Assembly: GCA_004193205.1 (NCBI GenBank)
Contig: RZUM01000008.1
Coordinates: forward strand, 186,001 to 250,000
Direction: 5' to 3'
Source: Gordonia sediminis
GTDB lineage: Bacteria; Actinomycetota; Actinomycetes; Mycobacteriales; Mycobacteriaceae
Length of the DNA: 64,000 bases
Shown: in pieces, positions 18,150-28,279 of the stretch
How the letters are laid out: each line of letters starts with the position of its first letter
Position numbering within the stretch: the first letter of the stretch is position 1
Position numbers and translations under genes: made by a program
Notes under the pieces: generated by a model
What the model was told of the DNA's origin: nothing
Database searches by the model: none
Seen by the model: the letters and a program-made list of their open reading frames with translations, nothing else

Positions 18150-20692
18150 GCCGTCTTGCGCAGGACCAGGACCGACCGGGCGCCGACGGTCACGTCGGTG
18201 TCGGCCAGGGCGGTGACGTCGCTGTCGCCGGTCGGATGCGTGGTGTCGAGGACGCCCGTCCACTCCGCGCCCAGCGTGGTCGGGAGCCGGAAATCGATGT
18301 CGCCGTGGTGTGCGTTGAAGCAGATCAGGAAGCTGTCGTCGGTGATCTTCTCACCACGCTCGTCCTTCTCGCCGATACCCTCGCCGTTGAGGAAGACCGC
18401 CAGGCTCTTGCCGAACCAGTTGTCCCAGTCCTCGGAGGTCATTGCCTCGCCCGCCGGGGTCAGCCACACGATGTCGAGGGCCTGATCGCCCCACCGGATC
18501 GGTTTGCCCTCGAAGAACCTGCGCCGGCGGAACACCGGATGGCGGGTCCGTAACGCGATGGCCTTGCGGGTGAACTCCATCAGGTCGGAGTTCTTCTCGG
18601 CCAGCGACCAGTCCATCCAGGCCAGTTCCGAATCCTGGCAGTAGACGTTGTTGTTGCCCTGCTGGGTCCGCCCCATCTCGTCCCCGTGTGCCAGCATCGG
18701 CGTGCCCTGGGACAGGAACAGGGTGGCCAGGATGTTGCGCTGCTGGCGGGCGCGCAGTTCGAGGATCTCCGGGTCGTCGGTCGGACCCTCGACCCCGCAG
18801 TTCCAGGATCGGTTGTGGCTCTCCCCGTCGCGGTTGTCCTCACCGTTGGCCATGTTGTGTTTCTCGTTGTAGGACACCAGGTCCCGCAGTGTGAAACCGT
18901 CATGGGCGATGACGAAGTTGATACTCGCCAGGGGGCGGCGACCGGTGGCCTCGTAGAGGTCCGACGACCCGGTCAGCCGGGACGCGAACTCGCCCAGCGT
19001 GGACGGCTCACCTCGCCAGTAGTCGCGGACGGTGTCGCGGTACTTGCCGTTCCACTCGGTCCACAGTGGCGGGAAGTTGCCGACCTGGTAGCCGCCCTCG
19101 CCGATGTCCCAGGGCTCGGCGATCAGCTTGACCTGGCTGACGACGGGGTCCTGCTGCACCAGATCGAAGAATGCGGACAGTCGGTCCACGTCATGGAGTT
19201 CGCGGGCGAGTGTGGAAGCGAGGTCGAAGCGGAAGCCGTCGACGTGCATTTCCGTCACCCAATAGCGCAGCGAGTCCATGATCAGCTGCAGGGTGTGCGG
19301 GTGTCGGCCGTTGAGGCTGTTGCCGGTACCCGTGTAGTCCATGTACATCTCGGGGTTGCCGTCGACGACCCGATAGTAGGCGGTGTTGTCGATACCGCGG
19401 AACGAGATCGTCGGCCCGAGATGGTTGCCCTCGGCGGTGTGGTTGTAGACGACGTCGAGGATGACCTCGATGTCGGCGCGGTGGAATGCGCGCACCATTG
19501 CCTTGAACTCGGTCACCGCGCTGGCCGGTTGTTCCTGCTTGGAGGCATATTCCGAGTGCGGGGCGAGGAAGCCGTAGCTGTTGTAGCCCCAGTAGTTGCG
19601 CAGTCCCTGGTCGCGCAGCACGAAGTCGTTCATGAACTGATGGACGGGCATCAGCTCGATCGCGGTCACACCCAACGATTTCAGATAGTCGATGATGACC
19701 GGGTGTGCGAGTCCCGCATAGGTGCCGCGCAGGTGCTCCGGCACGTCGGGGTGCGTGGCCGTCATGCCCTTGACGTGGGCCTCATAGATCACCGTCTTGT
19801 GATACGGACGACGCGGTTGCCGGTCGTTCTGCCAGTCGAAGTACGGATTGATGACCACCGAGAGCACGGTGTGGCCGAGCGAGTCGAGGTGCGGCATGTT
19901 CTCGGGGTGCGGCGGCGTGAGGGGAAGATCCACGACCGGCCCGGCCGGGGCCGGATCGACGGCCTTCGCCGCCACCGACGCGGTCTGGGTTGCGGTCGTC
20001 GTGACTCCCACGGCCGACCCCCCGGCCGTCGTGGGCGCGACCACCGGCGTTGCGGTGCCCGCATCGGGCGGCGGCGTGGCGGTGACCGCTCTCTGGTCCG
20101 CCGCTGCTGCTGCTGCTGCTGCCGCTGCCGCCTCCGCCGCTGCCGCCTCCGCCGCTGCCGCCTTCGCTACCTCCTCCTCGGCCGGGTCGTCGGTGGCCAT
20201 CGGATAGGAGAAGAGCGACGGGTCGCCGTCGAAATCCCCGTGGAAGGCCTTGCCGTAGGGGTCGAGGAGCAATTTGCTGGGATCGCAGCGCAGACCCCGG
20301 GAGGGGTCATACGGACCGTGCACGCGGTAGCCGTAGTACTGGCCGGGACCGATATTCGGCAGGTAACAGTGCCAGCAGTGGCCGTCGACCTCCTCGAGGC
20401 GGATGCGCCGCTCGGTGCCGGCGCCGTCGATCAGGCACAGATCGACGGCGGTGGCCACCTCGGAGAACAACGAGAAGTTCGTTCCCACACCGTCATACGT
20501 CGCGCCCAGCGGGTAGGGGTTGCCTGGCCAGACGACGAACGGCGTGCGGTCGGGCGGCGGTGCGGTGATGTCGGTGGGGACGGGCACATCGGTTGGAACG
20601 GGGACGTCGGTCGCTCCTGCAGGCCGCACCGTGATCGGATCTCCGGCGATTACGGCCGGCGACGACGTCGCCTTTTCCTTCGGCGATTCCAT
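18146..20692 (-). CDS. treX: Glycogen debranching enzyme TreX/GlgX with a low-complexity insertion
   Basis: This GH13 isoamylase-type enzyme cuts alpha-1,6 branches of glycogen to feed TreY and TreZ. The 848-residue protein has a CBM48 domain (about 50-165; [20 protein letters not shown]), [12 protein letters not shown] (413-424), DGFRFD with nucleophile D490, LIAEPWDIG with E526, and [10 protein letters not shown]. Two features are unusual: an N-terminal extension of about 50 residues with a repeated PVPTD motif, and an insertion at about 167-270 holding a 23-residue Ala-rich run and a Thr/Pro/Val-rich stretch, placed where family members have a short linker. The catalytic motifs are intact, so it is probably active. 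No ribosome-binding site is visible at ATG 20692; a later GTG could be the true start. Confidence 0.92.
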   Translation of the reverse strand: MESPKEKATSSPAVIAGDPITVRPAGATDVPVPTDVPVPTDITAPPPDRTPFVVWPGNPYPLGATYDGVGTNFSLFSEVATAVDLCLIDGAGTERRIRLEEVDGHCWHCYLPNIGPGQYYGYRVHGPYDPSRGLRCDPSKLLLDPYGKAFHGDFDGDPSLFSYPMATDDPAEEEVAKAAAAEAAAAEAAAAAAAAAAADQRAVTATPPPDAGTATPVVAPTTAGGSAVGVTTTATQTASVAAKAVDPAPAGPVVDLPLTPPHPENMPHLDSLGHTVLSVVINPYFDWQNDRQPRRPYHKTVIYEAHVKGMTATHPDVPEHLRGTYAGLAHPVIIDYLKSLGVTAIELMPVHQFMNDFVLRDQGLRNYWGYNSYGFLAPHSEYASKQEQPASAVTEFKAMVRAFHRADIEVILDVVYNHTAEGNHLGPTISFRGIDNTAYYRVVDGNPEMYMDYTGTGNSLNGRHPHTLQLIMDSLRYWVTEMHVDGFRFDLASTLARELHDVDRLSAFFDLVQQDPVVSQVKLIAEPWDIGEGGYQVGNFPPLWTEWNGKYRDTVRDYWRGEPSTLGEFASRLTGSSDLYEATGRRPLASINFVIAHDGFTLRDLVSYNEKHNMANGEDNRDGESHNRSWNCGVEGPTDDPEILELRARQQRNILATLFLSQGTPMLAHGDEMGRTQQGNNNVYCQDSELAWMDWSLAEKNSDLMEFTRKAIALRTRHPVFRRRRFFEGKPIRWGDQALDIVWLTPAGEAMTSEDWDNWFGKSLAVFLNGEGIGEKDERGEKITDDSFLICFNAHHGDIDFRLPTTLGAEWTGVLDTTHPTGDSDVTALADTDVTVGARSVLVLRKTA
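20099..20167 (-). repeat. Polyalanine-coding (GCN)n tract inside treX
   Basis: A run of Ala codons interrupted only by Glu (pattern [22 protein letters not shown], residues about 176-198), written on the + strand as repeated GCTGCTGCT and GCCGCTGCCGCC units. The frame stays open through the tract, so it is a coding expansion rather than a frameshift. Confidence 0.8.
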
Positions 20693-20724
20693 GTGATGAC
20701 ACTAGCGGTGAACCGTGCTGCGTT

Positions 20725-20750
20725 CATCTCGGAGAGACCTTCTCGAGATG
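20725..20750 (-). terminator. Possible terminator between the acyltransferase gene and treX
   Basis: CATCTCG (20725-20731) and CGAGATG (20744-20750) form a 7-bp stem around a 12-base loop, just after the acyltransferase stop on the minus strand. No T-tract follows. It may separate the upstream unit from treX-treY. Confidence 0.4.
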
Positions 20751-20755
20751 TGGTG

Positions 20756-22951
20756 TCAGCTACTCGGCGGACCCGTCCACGGCACGGCCGACGCCATCTG
20801 CCGGCCGAGCTCGTGGGTCAGGCTGCGGACATAGGTGGCACTGAGGTGGTGCCAGTCCTTGTAGACGATGACATTGCCGACGATCGCCGGGCACAGCGTG
20901 GCCGTGCAGATCCCGTCGGACATGTCGAGCGGATGGAAATCCAGACGTGTGGTGGCCAGATCCTGCGCCGGGTCGGTCGGGGCCAACACCAGCGTGCGGG
21001 GCGAGCCGCAACTCTCGGCGGTACCGCCGTCGGCCAGGCAGGTCGGGGTGTCGATCAGGCCCTCGCGGTTCTTCGGCCACGGAGTGTCGCGGATGCCGAA
21101 GACGGCGATCCCGGCGTCGAGGAACTCGTCGAAGATCGGCGTGTAGGTCGGCGGCACCCAGTCGCCCGGCTCATCGTCACGCGGACGGGTGGAGTTGGTG
21201 AACACGGCGTCGGGTTTGTCGGCGATCACCTTTTCCTTGACCCGCATGACCCAGTCGTGGCACTGCGGGTACGGCACGCCCTGCTGCTTGGGCACCAGCT
21301 CGGTCGACATCGGGCACCCCATCTTCAGATAGGTGGTGACCCGGAAGTGGTTGCGCAATCCCAGGGTGTTCAGCGCGCTGATCCACATCTCCGCGTGCGA
21401 TCCGCCGATGAGGGCGATCGTGCGGGTGGCGTCGGGGTCCCCGTAGACACCGACGTGGATGGCGGGGTCGGTGAAGTCGCTCATGTAGCCGTCGGTGGAG
21501 GTCTCCGGGAAGTCCTGGAGAACCATCAGCGGTGTCGGCTGCGGGTCGAGGGCCGGCACGGGAGTGCCGTCGAGAAGGGCGCGGGCGCCGGGGTAGAGGC
21601 TCGGATCGAGGTTCGTGGTGTCCACCGCGATGTTGCCGACGTGCCGATCCCACAGTTTGATGCCGACACCTGTCGCCAGTGTCGCCACGACCAGCATCGT
21701 GGTCATCACCGACACGTAGCCGAGCCGGCGCGCATGCCCGTCGCGGGTACGGCGGGCGTGTTTCGGGCGGCTGCCGCCGCGCAGCGGATCCTCGATGTAG
21801 AGCTTGGTCAGCCACGCCAGGGCCAGCGACGCCGCGATGAGCGCGACGCCCTCGACCACCGAGGCGTGGTTCTTACCGCGCCAGGTCAGATAGAAGATCA
21901 GCAGGGGCCAGTGCCACAGGTACAGCGAGTAGGCGATGGTGCCCAGCCACACCGGGGCCTTCGAGGCCAGCGCCCGGTTGACCGCGGGCAGGGATTGCGG
22001 ATCGTCGTGACCGGGACGGGGCTTCTGCAGGGCGGTGGCCCCGGCCCAGATGATCACCACCGTCGACAGCACCGGCACCAGCGCCTTGGGGCCCGGATAG
22101 GACGCCACCCCGTCGATCCACCATCCGCAGGTGATGATCAAACCCAGGGCGACCAAGGCGAGGGTGTTGCGTACCCATCGGGGCACCCGCCAGGTCGGCA
22201 GCCAGATGGCGAGCAGGCCTCCGACCAGCGGTTCCCACAGCCGGGCCAGCGTGTCGTAGTAGTTGAACTCCTGATTGACCGACATCCGCATGTGCGCCCA
22301 GTAGAACGACACCGCGGCCAGCCCGAGCACCCCGGTCGCGACGACGACGCGAACCGTGCGGGGATCGCCGGCGGTGGGGACGACGCGGGCGACGAGCCGG
22401 ATCATCGCGGTGACGATCAGCGCGATCAGGAGCATGCCGAGGAAGAACTGACCCTGCACCGACATCGACCAGATGTGCTGTAGCGGGCTGTTCGCCGAAC
22501 TCGCGGCCAGGTAATCCTGCGAATTGAAGGCCAGATGCCAGTTCTGGTAGTACAGCGCGCTGGCGATCAGTTCGTTGCCGATGTTGAGCCAGCGCGTCTG
22601 CGGCATCACGACCACGGTGAGGGCGGCGACCGCGAGGAGCACCGTGAACAGTGCGGGCAGCAACCGGCGCAGCAGTCGTTTGAGCCGGGGCCACGGGTCG
22701 ATGGTGTCCCGCAGGGTCACGTGCGGGGCTTGACTGTGGATGGCGTGGCGCAGCAGGGAGCCGATGAAGAAGTAACCCGACAGGGTCAGGAACACGTCGA
22801 CGCCGCCGGAGACCCGGCCGAACCAGATGTGGAAGCATGCGACGAGCGTGATGGCGATGCCGCGGAGACCGTCGAGGTCGGTGCGGTAGGGAGGCACGGT
22901 GCTCGGCGCCGGCCGTGACGCGGCGGGAACGGTGTGGGTCGGGGTTGCCAC
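20756..22951 (-). CDS. Acyltransferase-3 / SGNH-hydrolase fusion membrane protein (OafA/OafB-like)
   Basis: This type of protein O-acylates cell-surface glycans or glycolipids. The N-terminal half is an acyltransferase-3 domain with about ten membrane helices; it opens with YRTDLDGLRGIAITLVACFH (the R-x10-H motif region) and SGYFFIGSLL. The C-terminal third is an extracytoplasmic SGNH domain with ALIGGSHAEMW (Ser block) and DWHHLSATY (Asp/His block). The acceptor cannot be told from sequence. M. tuberculosis Rv1565c is in the same place beside treX. GTG 22951 is chosen (AGGAAG 13 bases upstream); TTG 22996, one base after the TetR stop, would imply coupling. The acyl group is probably acetyl or succinyl, by family. 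Confidence 0.85.
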   Translation of the reverse strand: MATPTHTVPAASRPAPSTVPPYRTDLDGLRGIAITLVACFHIWFGRVSGGVDVFLTLSGYFFIGSLLRHAIHSQAPHVTLRDTIDPWPRLKRLLRRLLPALFTVLLAVAALTVVVMPQTRWLNIGNELIASALYYQNWHLAFNSQDYLAASSANSPLQHIWSMSVQGQFFLGMLLIALIVTAMIRLVARVVPTAGDPRTVRVVVATGVLGLAAVSFYWAHMRMSVNQEFNYYDTLARLWEPLVGGLLAIWLPTWRVPRWVRNTLALVALGLIITCGWWIDGVASYPGPKALVPVLSTVVIIWAGATALQKPRPGHDDPQSLPAVNRALASKAPVWLGTIAYSLYLWHWPLLIFYLTWRGKNHASVVEGVALIAASLALAWLTKLYIEDPLRGGSRPKHARRTRDGHARRLGYVSVMTTMLVVATLATGVGIKLWDRHVGNIAVDTTNLDPSLYPGARALLDGTPVPALDPQPTPLMVLQDFPETSTDGYMSDFTDPAIHVGVYGDPDATRTIALIGGSHAEMWISALNTLGLRNHFRVTTYLKMGCPMSTELVPKQQGVPYPQCHDWVMRVKEKVIADKPDAVFTNSTRPRDDEPGDWVPPTYTPIFDEFLDAGIAVFGIRDTPWPKNREGLIDTPTCLADGGTAESCGSPRTLVLAPTDPAQDLATTRLDFHPLDMSDGICTATLCPAIVGNVIVYKDWHHLSATYVRSLTHELGRQMASAVPWTGPPSS

Positions 22952-22997
22952 GGGCTCGGTGGATCTTCCTGTCTCGAGGCGTCTGTCGCGATGCAAT

Positions 22998-23588
22998 CTA
23001 CCCCGGGTCGGTCATCGCACCGGTCGGGGTGGCTCGGCGCGCCCGCATCCGGGCCCCGTCGAGGATCACGTTGAGCCCGTCGGTGAACTCGGCGGTGAAG
23101 TCTCGCCCCGACGGGCCGGTCACCTGCAGTCGTTCCATCTGGGCGCGGGTCTGCTCCTCGATGGTGAGGCCGATGACGAGCTGGCAGATCGCCGTCGCGA
23201 CGGCCGAGGCGTCGCGGTCGCCGAGCCCGCCACCGCGCGCGGCGTCGGCGATCTCGTCGGCGATCGTCTTGGGCGACAGTCCGCTGGCCCAGCTCGACGA
23301 CACGACCTCGGCGCTGTCGGGGACATCGAGTAACGCCCCGCGCATCCCGGCCGCGAGGTAGGCCAGCCGGTCGTCCCAGTCCAGGGCATCGGGGGGCGCG
23401 GCCACCGAGCTCAGGATCTCGTCCGACAGGGCCGCCAGCAGGGTCTGCTTGTTCGGGAAATGCCAGTACAACGCGTTGGGTCGGACCCCGAGGTCGGCCG
23501 CGAGCCGTCGCATGGAGAGGTCGGCGAGGCTGTGCTCGGTGAGGATGTCGCGGGCCGCCCGCAGGACGTCGGCTCGGGTGTTGCTCAC
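22998..23588 (-). CDS. TetR-family regulator, probable BioQ-like biotin repressor
   Basis: A 196-residue TetR protein. The HTH is near residues 15-50 ([34 protein letters not shown]), followed by an all-helical ligand/dimer domain ending in [15 protein letters not shown]. It is divergent from bioA, and two tandem palindromes lie in the 120-bp gap. Their half-site matches the TGAAC of the BioQ operator known in corynebacteria. Inference: it represses bioAFDB and possibly itself. The acyltransferase gene follows at once on the same strand and may be cotranscribed. BioQ identity is inferred from position and operator, not from a diagnostic residue. Confidence 0.75.
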   Translation of the reverse strand: MSNTRADVLRAARDILTEHSLADLSMRRLAADLGVRPNALYWHFPNKQTLLAALSDEILSSVAAPPDALDWDDRLAYLAAGMRGALLDVPDSAEVVSSSWASGLSPKTIADEIADAARGGGLGDRDASAVATAICQLVIGLTIEEQTRAQMERLQVTGPSGRDFTAEFTDGLNVILDGARMRARRATPTGAMTDPG

Positions 23589-23630
23589 GACGTCAGCGTA
23601 GACGGCCCCGGCCGGAGGCGGAGATCCGGT

Positions 23631-23647
23631 CCTGTACAGCGTCCAGG
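23631..23647. promoter_or_regulatory. Operator copy 1 between the TetR gene and bioA
   Basis: CCTGTACAGCGTCCAGG is a 17-bp imperfect palindrome with two arm mismatches. It repeats copy 2 with two base changes, offset by 22 bp (about two helical turns), which suits two repressor dimers on one face of the DNA. Confidence 0.6.
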
Positions 23648-23652
23648 ATTGC

Positions 23653-23669
23653 CCTGTACAGTGTTCAGG
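23653..23669. promoter_or_regulatory. Operator copy 2 between the TetR gene and bioA
   Basis: CCTGTACAGTGTTCAGG is a 17-bp palindrome with one arm mismatch, 40 bp before the bioA start. Read on the other strand the core is TGAAC-ACT-GTACA, close to the corynebacterial BioQ box TGAAC-N3-GTTAC as I recall it. Confidence 0.65.
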
Positions 23670-23708
23670 ACTTCACCCGACGACGCCCCGAGACGAAGGA
23701 CTGCCATC

Positions 23709-25031
23709 GTGGACGACGCCACCATCAGCCGGATCGACGCCGAGCACATCTGGCATCCCTACAGCGCGATGCGGCCGGCGAACGACCGGGCCGAGTCCGG
23801 ATCGTCGCCGCTGGTGGTGCGCGGGGCCGAGGGGGTGCGGATCGAACTCGGCGATGGACGCCGCGTCGTCGACGGGATGAGTTCGTGGTGGGCCGCCATT
23901 CACGGCTACCGCCACCCGGTTCTCGACGCCGCGGCCTGCGCGCAACTCGGTTCGATGTCGCACGTGATGTTCGGCGGACTGACCCACGAGCCGGCGGCCA
24001 GGCTCGCGCAGCTGCTCGTCGGACTGACCCCGGAACCGCTGGAGAAGGTGTTCTTCTCCGACTCCGGTTCGGTGTCGGTGGAGGTCGCGGTGAAGATGGC
24101 CCTGCAGTACTGGCGCAGCCGCGGCGAGACCGCGCGCACCCGGCTGCTGACCTGGCGCGGCGGCTATCACGGCGACACGTTCACCCCGATGAGTGTCTGC
24201 GACCCCGACGGCGGCATGCATTCGATGTGGACCGATGTCCTCACCGAGCAGGTCTTCGTGCCGGCGCCGCCGGCCGAACTCGACCCCGACTACGTCGCCC
24301 TGCTCGAGGCCTCGGTTCGCGAACACCGTGACCGGCTCGCCGCGGTCATCGTCGAACCGGTCGTGCAGGGTGCCGGCGGGATGCGCTTCCACGACGCGCG
24401 CTACCTCACCGAACTGCGCCGTATCTGCGACGACGCCGGTGTGCTGCTGATCTTCGACGAGATCGCCACCGGCTTCGGTCGCACCGGTAAGCTCTTCGCC
24501 GCCGACCACGTCGGTGTCGCGCCGGACATCATGTGTGTCGGCAAGGCCCTGACCGGCGGCTATCTGACCCTGGCGGCCACCCTGTGCACGACCGAGATCG
24601 CCGAGGTGATCAGCCGCGGGGAGGCGGGCGGCCTCGCACACGGTCCCACCTTCATGGCCAACCCGCTGGCCTGCGCGGTCGCCGTCGCCTCGATCGAGCT
24701 GCTGCTCGACTCGCCGTGGCGCGAGCGGGTGACGCGGATCGAGCAGGGGCTGCGCCGTGGCCTTGCCGACCTCGACGACCGTCGCGGCGTGGCCGACGTC
24801 CGTGTCCGCGGAGCCATCGGCGTGGTCCAACTCGACCGGCCGGTCAACGTCGCGGTGGCCACGGCCGCCGCCGTCGAGACCGGTGTATGGCTGCGACCGT
24901 TCCGGGACCTCATCTATGTGATGCCGCCGTTCGTGTGTACCGACGAGGACATCGAGACGATCGTCGGCGGAGTGCGGGCGGCGGTTACCGCCTGTCTGTC
25001 CGAGAATCAGCTGGCAGGAGCGACACGATGA
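23709..25031 (+). CDS. bioA: Adenosylmethionine-8-amino-7-oxononanoate aminotransferase
   Basis: BioA transfers the amino group of S-adenosylmethionine to 7-keto-8-aminopelargonate, giving 7,8-diaminopelargonate. The 440-residue class III aminotransferase has WHPYSAM (15-21), [18 protein letters not shown] (117-134), [22 protein letters not shown] with cofactor Asp250, and the PLP lysine K279 in [10 protein letters not shown]. The order here is bioA-bioF-bioD-bioB. GTG 23709 has AAGGA 9 bases upstream; longer in-frame starts would run through the operators. The stop overlaps bioF by ATGA. Confidence 0.95.
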   Translation: MDDATISRIDAEHIWHPYSAMRPANDRAESGSSPLVVRGAEGVRIELGDGRRVVDGMSSWWAAIHGYRHPVLDAAACAQLGSMSHVMFGGLTHEPAARLAQLLVGLTPEPLEKVFFSDSGSVSVEVAVKMALQYWRSRGETARTRLLTWRGGYHGDTFTPMSVCDPDGGMHSMWTDVLTEQVFVPAPPAELDPDYVALLEASVREHRDRLAAVIVEPVVQGAGGMRFHDARYLTELRRICDDAGVLLIFDEIATGFGRTGKLFAADHVGVAPDIMCVGKALTGGYLTLAATLCTTEIAEVISRGEAGGLAHGPTFMANPLACAVAVASIELLLDSPWRERVTRIEQGLRRGLADLDDRRGVADVRVRGAIGVVQLDRPVNVAVATAAAVETGVWLRPFRDLIYVMPPFVCTDEDIETIVGGVRAAVTACLSENQLAGATR

Positions 25032-26200
25032 CCACACTGCACCCGATCGCCGCGCCCGCCGGCACCGACGACGCGTTGGCCTGGCTCACCGACGAGGCGG
25101 TCACACTCCGGGAGCTCGGTCTGCACCGCGACCCGGTCGTCCGGCGACCCGACGCCACGATGATCAACCTCGCCTCCAACGACTACCTCGGTCTGTCGAC
25201 ACATCCGGCAGTGATCACCGGGGCTCAGGCAGCGCTGGAGGCCTGGGGTGCGGGCTCGACCGGGTCACGTCTGGTCACCGGTACCACTGCGGCGCACATC
25301 GACCTCGAGAACGACCTCGCCGACTTCCTCGGTTTCCCCGCCGCTTTGGCGTTCTCGTCGGGGTATCTGGCCAATGTCGGGGCGATCACCGCGCTCGCCG
25401 GCCGCGGTGACCTGATCGTCAGCGACACCGGCACACATGCCTCGCTCATCGACGGGTGCCGGCTCTCCCGTGCCCGGGTCGTCGTGGTCGAGCGGGGCGA
25501 TCACGACGCGGTCCGCGAGGCCCTGCGTGAGCGCACCGAGGAGCGGGCGCTGGTGGTCACCGACTCGGTCTACAGCATCGACGGTGAACCGGCGCCGATC
25601 GCGGAACTCTACGCGGCGGCCCGCGACCACCGCGCCGCGCTGCTGGTCGACGAGGCCCACGCATTGGGCGTCCGTGGTCCGGGCGGTCGCGGTCTGGTCG
25701 CCGAACTGGGGTTGTCCGGAGCGCCGGACCTGGTCGTCACCACGGTGTTGTCGAAGTCGCTCGGTGCGCAGGGCGGGGTGGTGCTGGGACCGCCGGTGCT
25801 GCGCTCACACCTCATCGACCGGGCGCGCACCTTCATCTTCGACACCGGTCTCAATCCGGCCGCGGTCGGCGCCGCCCACGCCGCGTTGGGTCTGCTGCGT
25901 GCCGACCCGTCCCTGCCGCAGCGCCTGCGCGACAACGCGCATCGGCTGGCCGCCGCCCTCGGCGCGCCCGCACCGGCGGCCGCGGTCATCTCGAAGATCG
26001 TCGGGGAACCGCAGCCGGCCGTCGCCGCGGCGGCCGACTGCCGCGAGCACGGCGTCTTCGTCGGCTGCTTCCGCCCGCCCTCGGTGCCGGCGGGCACGTC
26101 TCGCCTGCGACTGACCGTGCGCGCCGACCTCGACACCGCGACCATCGACCACGTCGTCGACATCATCAACGCCTCGCTGCGCCGGGTGGGTGTGCGATGA
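25028..26200 (+). CDS. bioF: 8-amino-7-oxononanoate synthase
   Basis: This PLP enzyme condenses pimeloyl-CoA (or pimeloyl-ACP) with L-alanine to 7-keto-8-aminopelargonate, the step before BioA. The 390-residue protein shows [14 protein letters not shown] (47-60), [12 protein letters not shown] (76-87), [16 protein letters not shown], and the Schiff-base lysine K243 in [13 protein letters not shown]. Its start overlaps bioA by ATGA and its end overlaps bioD, so the bio genes are translationally linked. Confidence 0.95.
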   Translation: MTTLHPIAAPAGTDDALAWLTDEAVTLRELGLHRDPVVRRPDATMINLASNDYLGLSTHPAVITGAQAALEAWGAGSTGSRLVTGTTAAHIDLENDLADFLGFPAALAFSSGYLANVGAITALAGRGDLIVSDTGTHASLIDGCRLSRARVVVVERGDHDAVREALRERTEERALVVTDSVYSIDGEPAPIAELYAAARDHRAALLVDEAHALGVRGPGGRGLVAELGLSGAPDLVVTTVLSKSLGAQGGVVLGPPVLRSHLIDRARTFIFDTGLNPAAVGAAHAALGLLRADPSLPQRLRDNAHRLAAALGAPAPAAAVISKIVGEPQPAVAAAADCREHGVFVGCFRPPSVPAGTSRLRLTVRADLDTATIDHVVDIINASLRRVGVR

Positions 26201-26994
26201 GCCGCCACCCGGGACGGGTCCTCGCGGTCACCGGCACGTCCACCGACGTCGGCAAGACCATCGTCACCGCCGCCCTCGTGGCCGCGGCACGCGCCGCCGG
26301 CCGGTCGGCCGCGGTGTGCAAGCCGGCGCAGACCGGGGTCGGTCCGGGTGAGCCGGGCGATCTCGCCGTCGTCGAAGCGCTTGCCGGGCCCGTCGACACC
26401 GCCGAGTGCGCCAGGTATCCCGAGCCGCTGGCCCCCGATACCGCCGCGCGTCGCGCCGGCATGGCCGCCGTCGACCTGGCCACGATCACCCCCGCAGTGC
26501 GGGGCCTGTCGCAGCGGCACGACATCACGTTTGTCGAGGGCGCCGGCGGGATCCTCGTCCGGCTCGCCGACGACCTCACGCTGCTCGACGTGGCGCGGGC
26601 GACGGATGCGGCCGTGGTCGTCGTCGTCCCCGCCGGCCTCGGCGCCCTCAACCATGCCGAACTGACCGTCGCTGCGATCCGCGCCGCCGGTGTCCGCCCC
26701 GCCGGCCTGATCATCGGCGCTTGGCCGGCCGAACCCGATCTCGCGATGACCTGCAACCGCACCGACCTGCCGCGCGTCACCGGCCTCCCGGTCGTCGGGG
26801 TCATTCCCGCCGGCGCCGGTGCGCTTGCGCCCGACGAGTTCCGTCGCCGCGCACCGTCCTGGATCGACCCCGACTGGCTCCGCCGCGAAAGCACACCCAC
26901 CCTCACCCCCGCCCCGCCGACAGCAACCGAAACCTCACCGACAGCAACCGAAACCGTCCGTATCGGACAGCCCACACAAGGAGTTCTCTCGTGA
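26197..26994 (+). CDS. bioD: ATP-dependent dethiobiotin synthetase with an extended C-terminus
   Basis: BioD closes the ureido ring of dethiobiotin from diaminopelargonate, CO2 and ATP. The P-loop [15 protein letters not shown] is at 10-24, followed by [16 protein letters not shown] and [11 protein letters not shown]. The protein has 265 residues against the usual ~225. The extra tail (from about residue 228) is low-complexity and has a 21-bp direct repeat coding PTATETS at 26917-26955. The core looks intact. ATG 26197 overlaps the bioF stop, and the last codon overlaps the bioB start by GTGA. Confidence 0.93.
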   Translation: MSRHPGRVLAVTGTSTDVGKTIVTAALVAAARAAGRSAAVCKPAQTGVGPGEPGDLAVVEALAGPVDTAECARYPEPLAPDTAARRAGMAAVDLATITPAVRGLSQRHDITFVEGAGGILVRLADDLTLLDVARATDAAVVVVVPAGLGALNHAELTVAAIRAAGVRPAGLIIGAWPAEPDLAMTCNRTDLPRVTGLPVVGVIPAGAGALAPDEFRRRAPSWIDPDWLRRESTPTLTPAPPTATETSPTATETVRIGQPTQGVLS

Positions 26995-28004
26995 CCCAGG
27001 CCCCCGCCACGACCGACATCCTCGACATCGCCCGCTCTCAGGTCCTCGACCGCGGCGAGGCCCTCGACCGTGAGCAGGTGCTCGAGGTGCTGCGACTGCC
27101 CGACGACCGGCTCACCGAGCTGCTGCAGCTCGCGCACGACGTGCGGATGCGCTGGTGCGGCCCCGAGGTCGAGGTCGAGGGCATCATCTCGCTCAAGACC
27201 GGCGGATGCCCCGAGGACTGCCACTTCTGCTCGCAATCCGGACTGTTCGCCTCGCCGGTACGCAGCGCGTGGATCGACATCCCGTCGCTGGTCGAGGCGG
27301 CCAAGCAGACCGCCAAGACCGGTGCCACCGAGTTCTGCATCGTCGCCGCTGTCCGCGGCCCGGACAAGCGGCTGATGAGCCAGGTCGCCGCAGGTGTCGA
27401 GGCGATCCGCAACGAGGTCGACATCCAGGTCGCCTGCAGCCTCGGCATGCTCACCCAGGAACAGGTCGACCAGCTGCGCGACATGGGCGTGCACCGCTAC
27501 AACCACAACCTGGAGACCGCCCGCAGCCACTTCCCGAACGTGGTCACCACCCACACGTGGGAAGAGCGGTGGGACACCCTGCGCATGGTGCGCGAGGCCG
27601 GCATGGAGGTCTGCTGCGGCGGCATCCTCGGCATGGGGGAGACCCTCGAGCAGCGGGCCGAATTCGCCGCGGACCTCGCGGCTCTCGACCCCGACGAGGT
27701 TCCGCTGAACTTCCTCAACCCGCGCCCGGGCACCCCGTTCGGTGACCTCGACGTGCTGCCCGCGTCCGAAGCACTCAAGGCCGTCGCGGCATTCCGTCTG
27801 GCGCTGCCGCGCACCATCCTGCGCTTCGCGGGTGGCCGCGAGATCACCCTGGGCGACCTCGGTGCCAAGCAGGGCATCCTGGGCGGCATCAACGCCGTCA
27901 TCGTCGGCAACTACCTGACCACGCTGGGTCGCCCCGCCGAGGAGGACCTCGACCTGCTGGCCGATCTGTCGATGCCGATCAAGGCACTCAACGACAGCAT
28001 CTGA
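26991..28004 (+). CDS. bioB: Biotin synthase
   Basis: This radical SAM enzyme inserts sulfur into dethiobiotin to make biotin. The 337-residue protein has the radical SAM cluster motif [10 protein letters not shown] (C73, C77, C80), then [29 protein letters not shown] and the RFAGGREI motif that holds the Arg ligand of the auxiliary cluster. GTG 26991 is preceded by AAGGAG at a spacing of 8. The auxiliary cluster is used up as sulfur donor, which fits the accessory gene next door. Confidence 0.96.
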   Translation: MTQAPATTDILDIARSQVLDRGEALDREQVLEVLRLPDDRLTELLQLAHDVRMRWCGPEVEVEGIISLKTGGCPEDCHFCSQSGLFASPVRSAWIDIPSLVEAAKQTAKTGATEFCIVAAVRGPDKRLMSQVAAGVEAIRNEVDIQVACSLGMLTQEQVDQLRDMGVHRYNHNLETARSHFPNVVTTHTWEERWDTLRMVREAGMEVCCGGILGMGETLEQRAEFAADLAALDPDEVPLNFLNPRPGTPFGDLDVLPASEALKAVAAFRLALPRTILRFAGGREITLGDLGAKQGILGGINAVIVGNYLTTLGRPAEEDLDLLADLSMPIKALNDSI

Positions 28005-28027
28005 TCCCGACATCTAGTCTCGACGAG

Positions 28028-28279
28028 GTGAGCTACTCGATGACGACCCCGATTCCGGGTCCGTTGGCGCAGCCGATGCGGTTCGGCGTGTACACCGGCC
28101 TCGAACTCGAGTTGCAGTCTCCCGACGCGGTGCCGACCGCCGCGCGGATGGGGCTGGAACCGCCGCGGTTCTGCGGACAGTGCGGCCGGCGGATGGTCGT
28201 GCAGGTCCGGCCCGACGGCTGGGATGCCCGTTGCTCGCGACACGGCACGGTGGACTCGGCCGAACTGGGGCAACGATGA
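28028..28279 (+). CDS. bsaP: Biotin synthase auxiliary protein (BsaP-like)
   Basis: An 83-residue protein 23 bases after bioB. The C-terminal half has FCGQCGRRM (C49, C52) and RCSRHG (C69), a compact cysteine cluster able to hold a metal or Fe-S centre. The N-terminal half has [14 protein letters not shown]. Position, size and cysteines match M. tuberculosis Rv1590, reported as an iron-sulfur auxiliary protein for BioB. The start is GTG 28028. Its stop overlaps the next gene by ATGA. The identification is from position and motif; the biochemical role here is inferred. Confidence 0.75.
   Translation: MSYSMTTPIPGPLAQPMRFGVYTGLELELQSPDAVPTAARMGLEPPRFCGQCGRRMVVQVRPDGWDARCSRHGTVDSAELGQR

Noticed and set aside
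20095-20190. The GCT/GCC run in treX as a sign of a frameshift or assembly error
   Set aside because: The treX frame stays open on both sides and the catalytic motifs resume in the same frame, so it is a coding insertion.
18686-22483. A 1265-codon open frame on the + strand across treX and the acyltransferase gene
   Set aside because: It is wholly antisense to two well-supported genes, has the Arg/Val/Gly/His-rich composition typical of shadow frames in GC-rich DNA, and shows no domain or ribosome-binding site.
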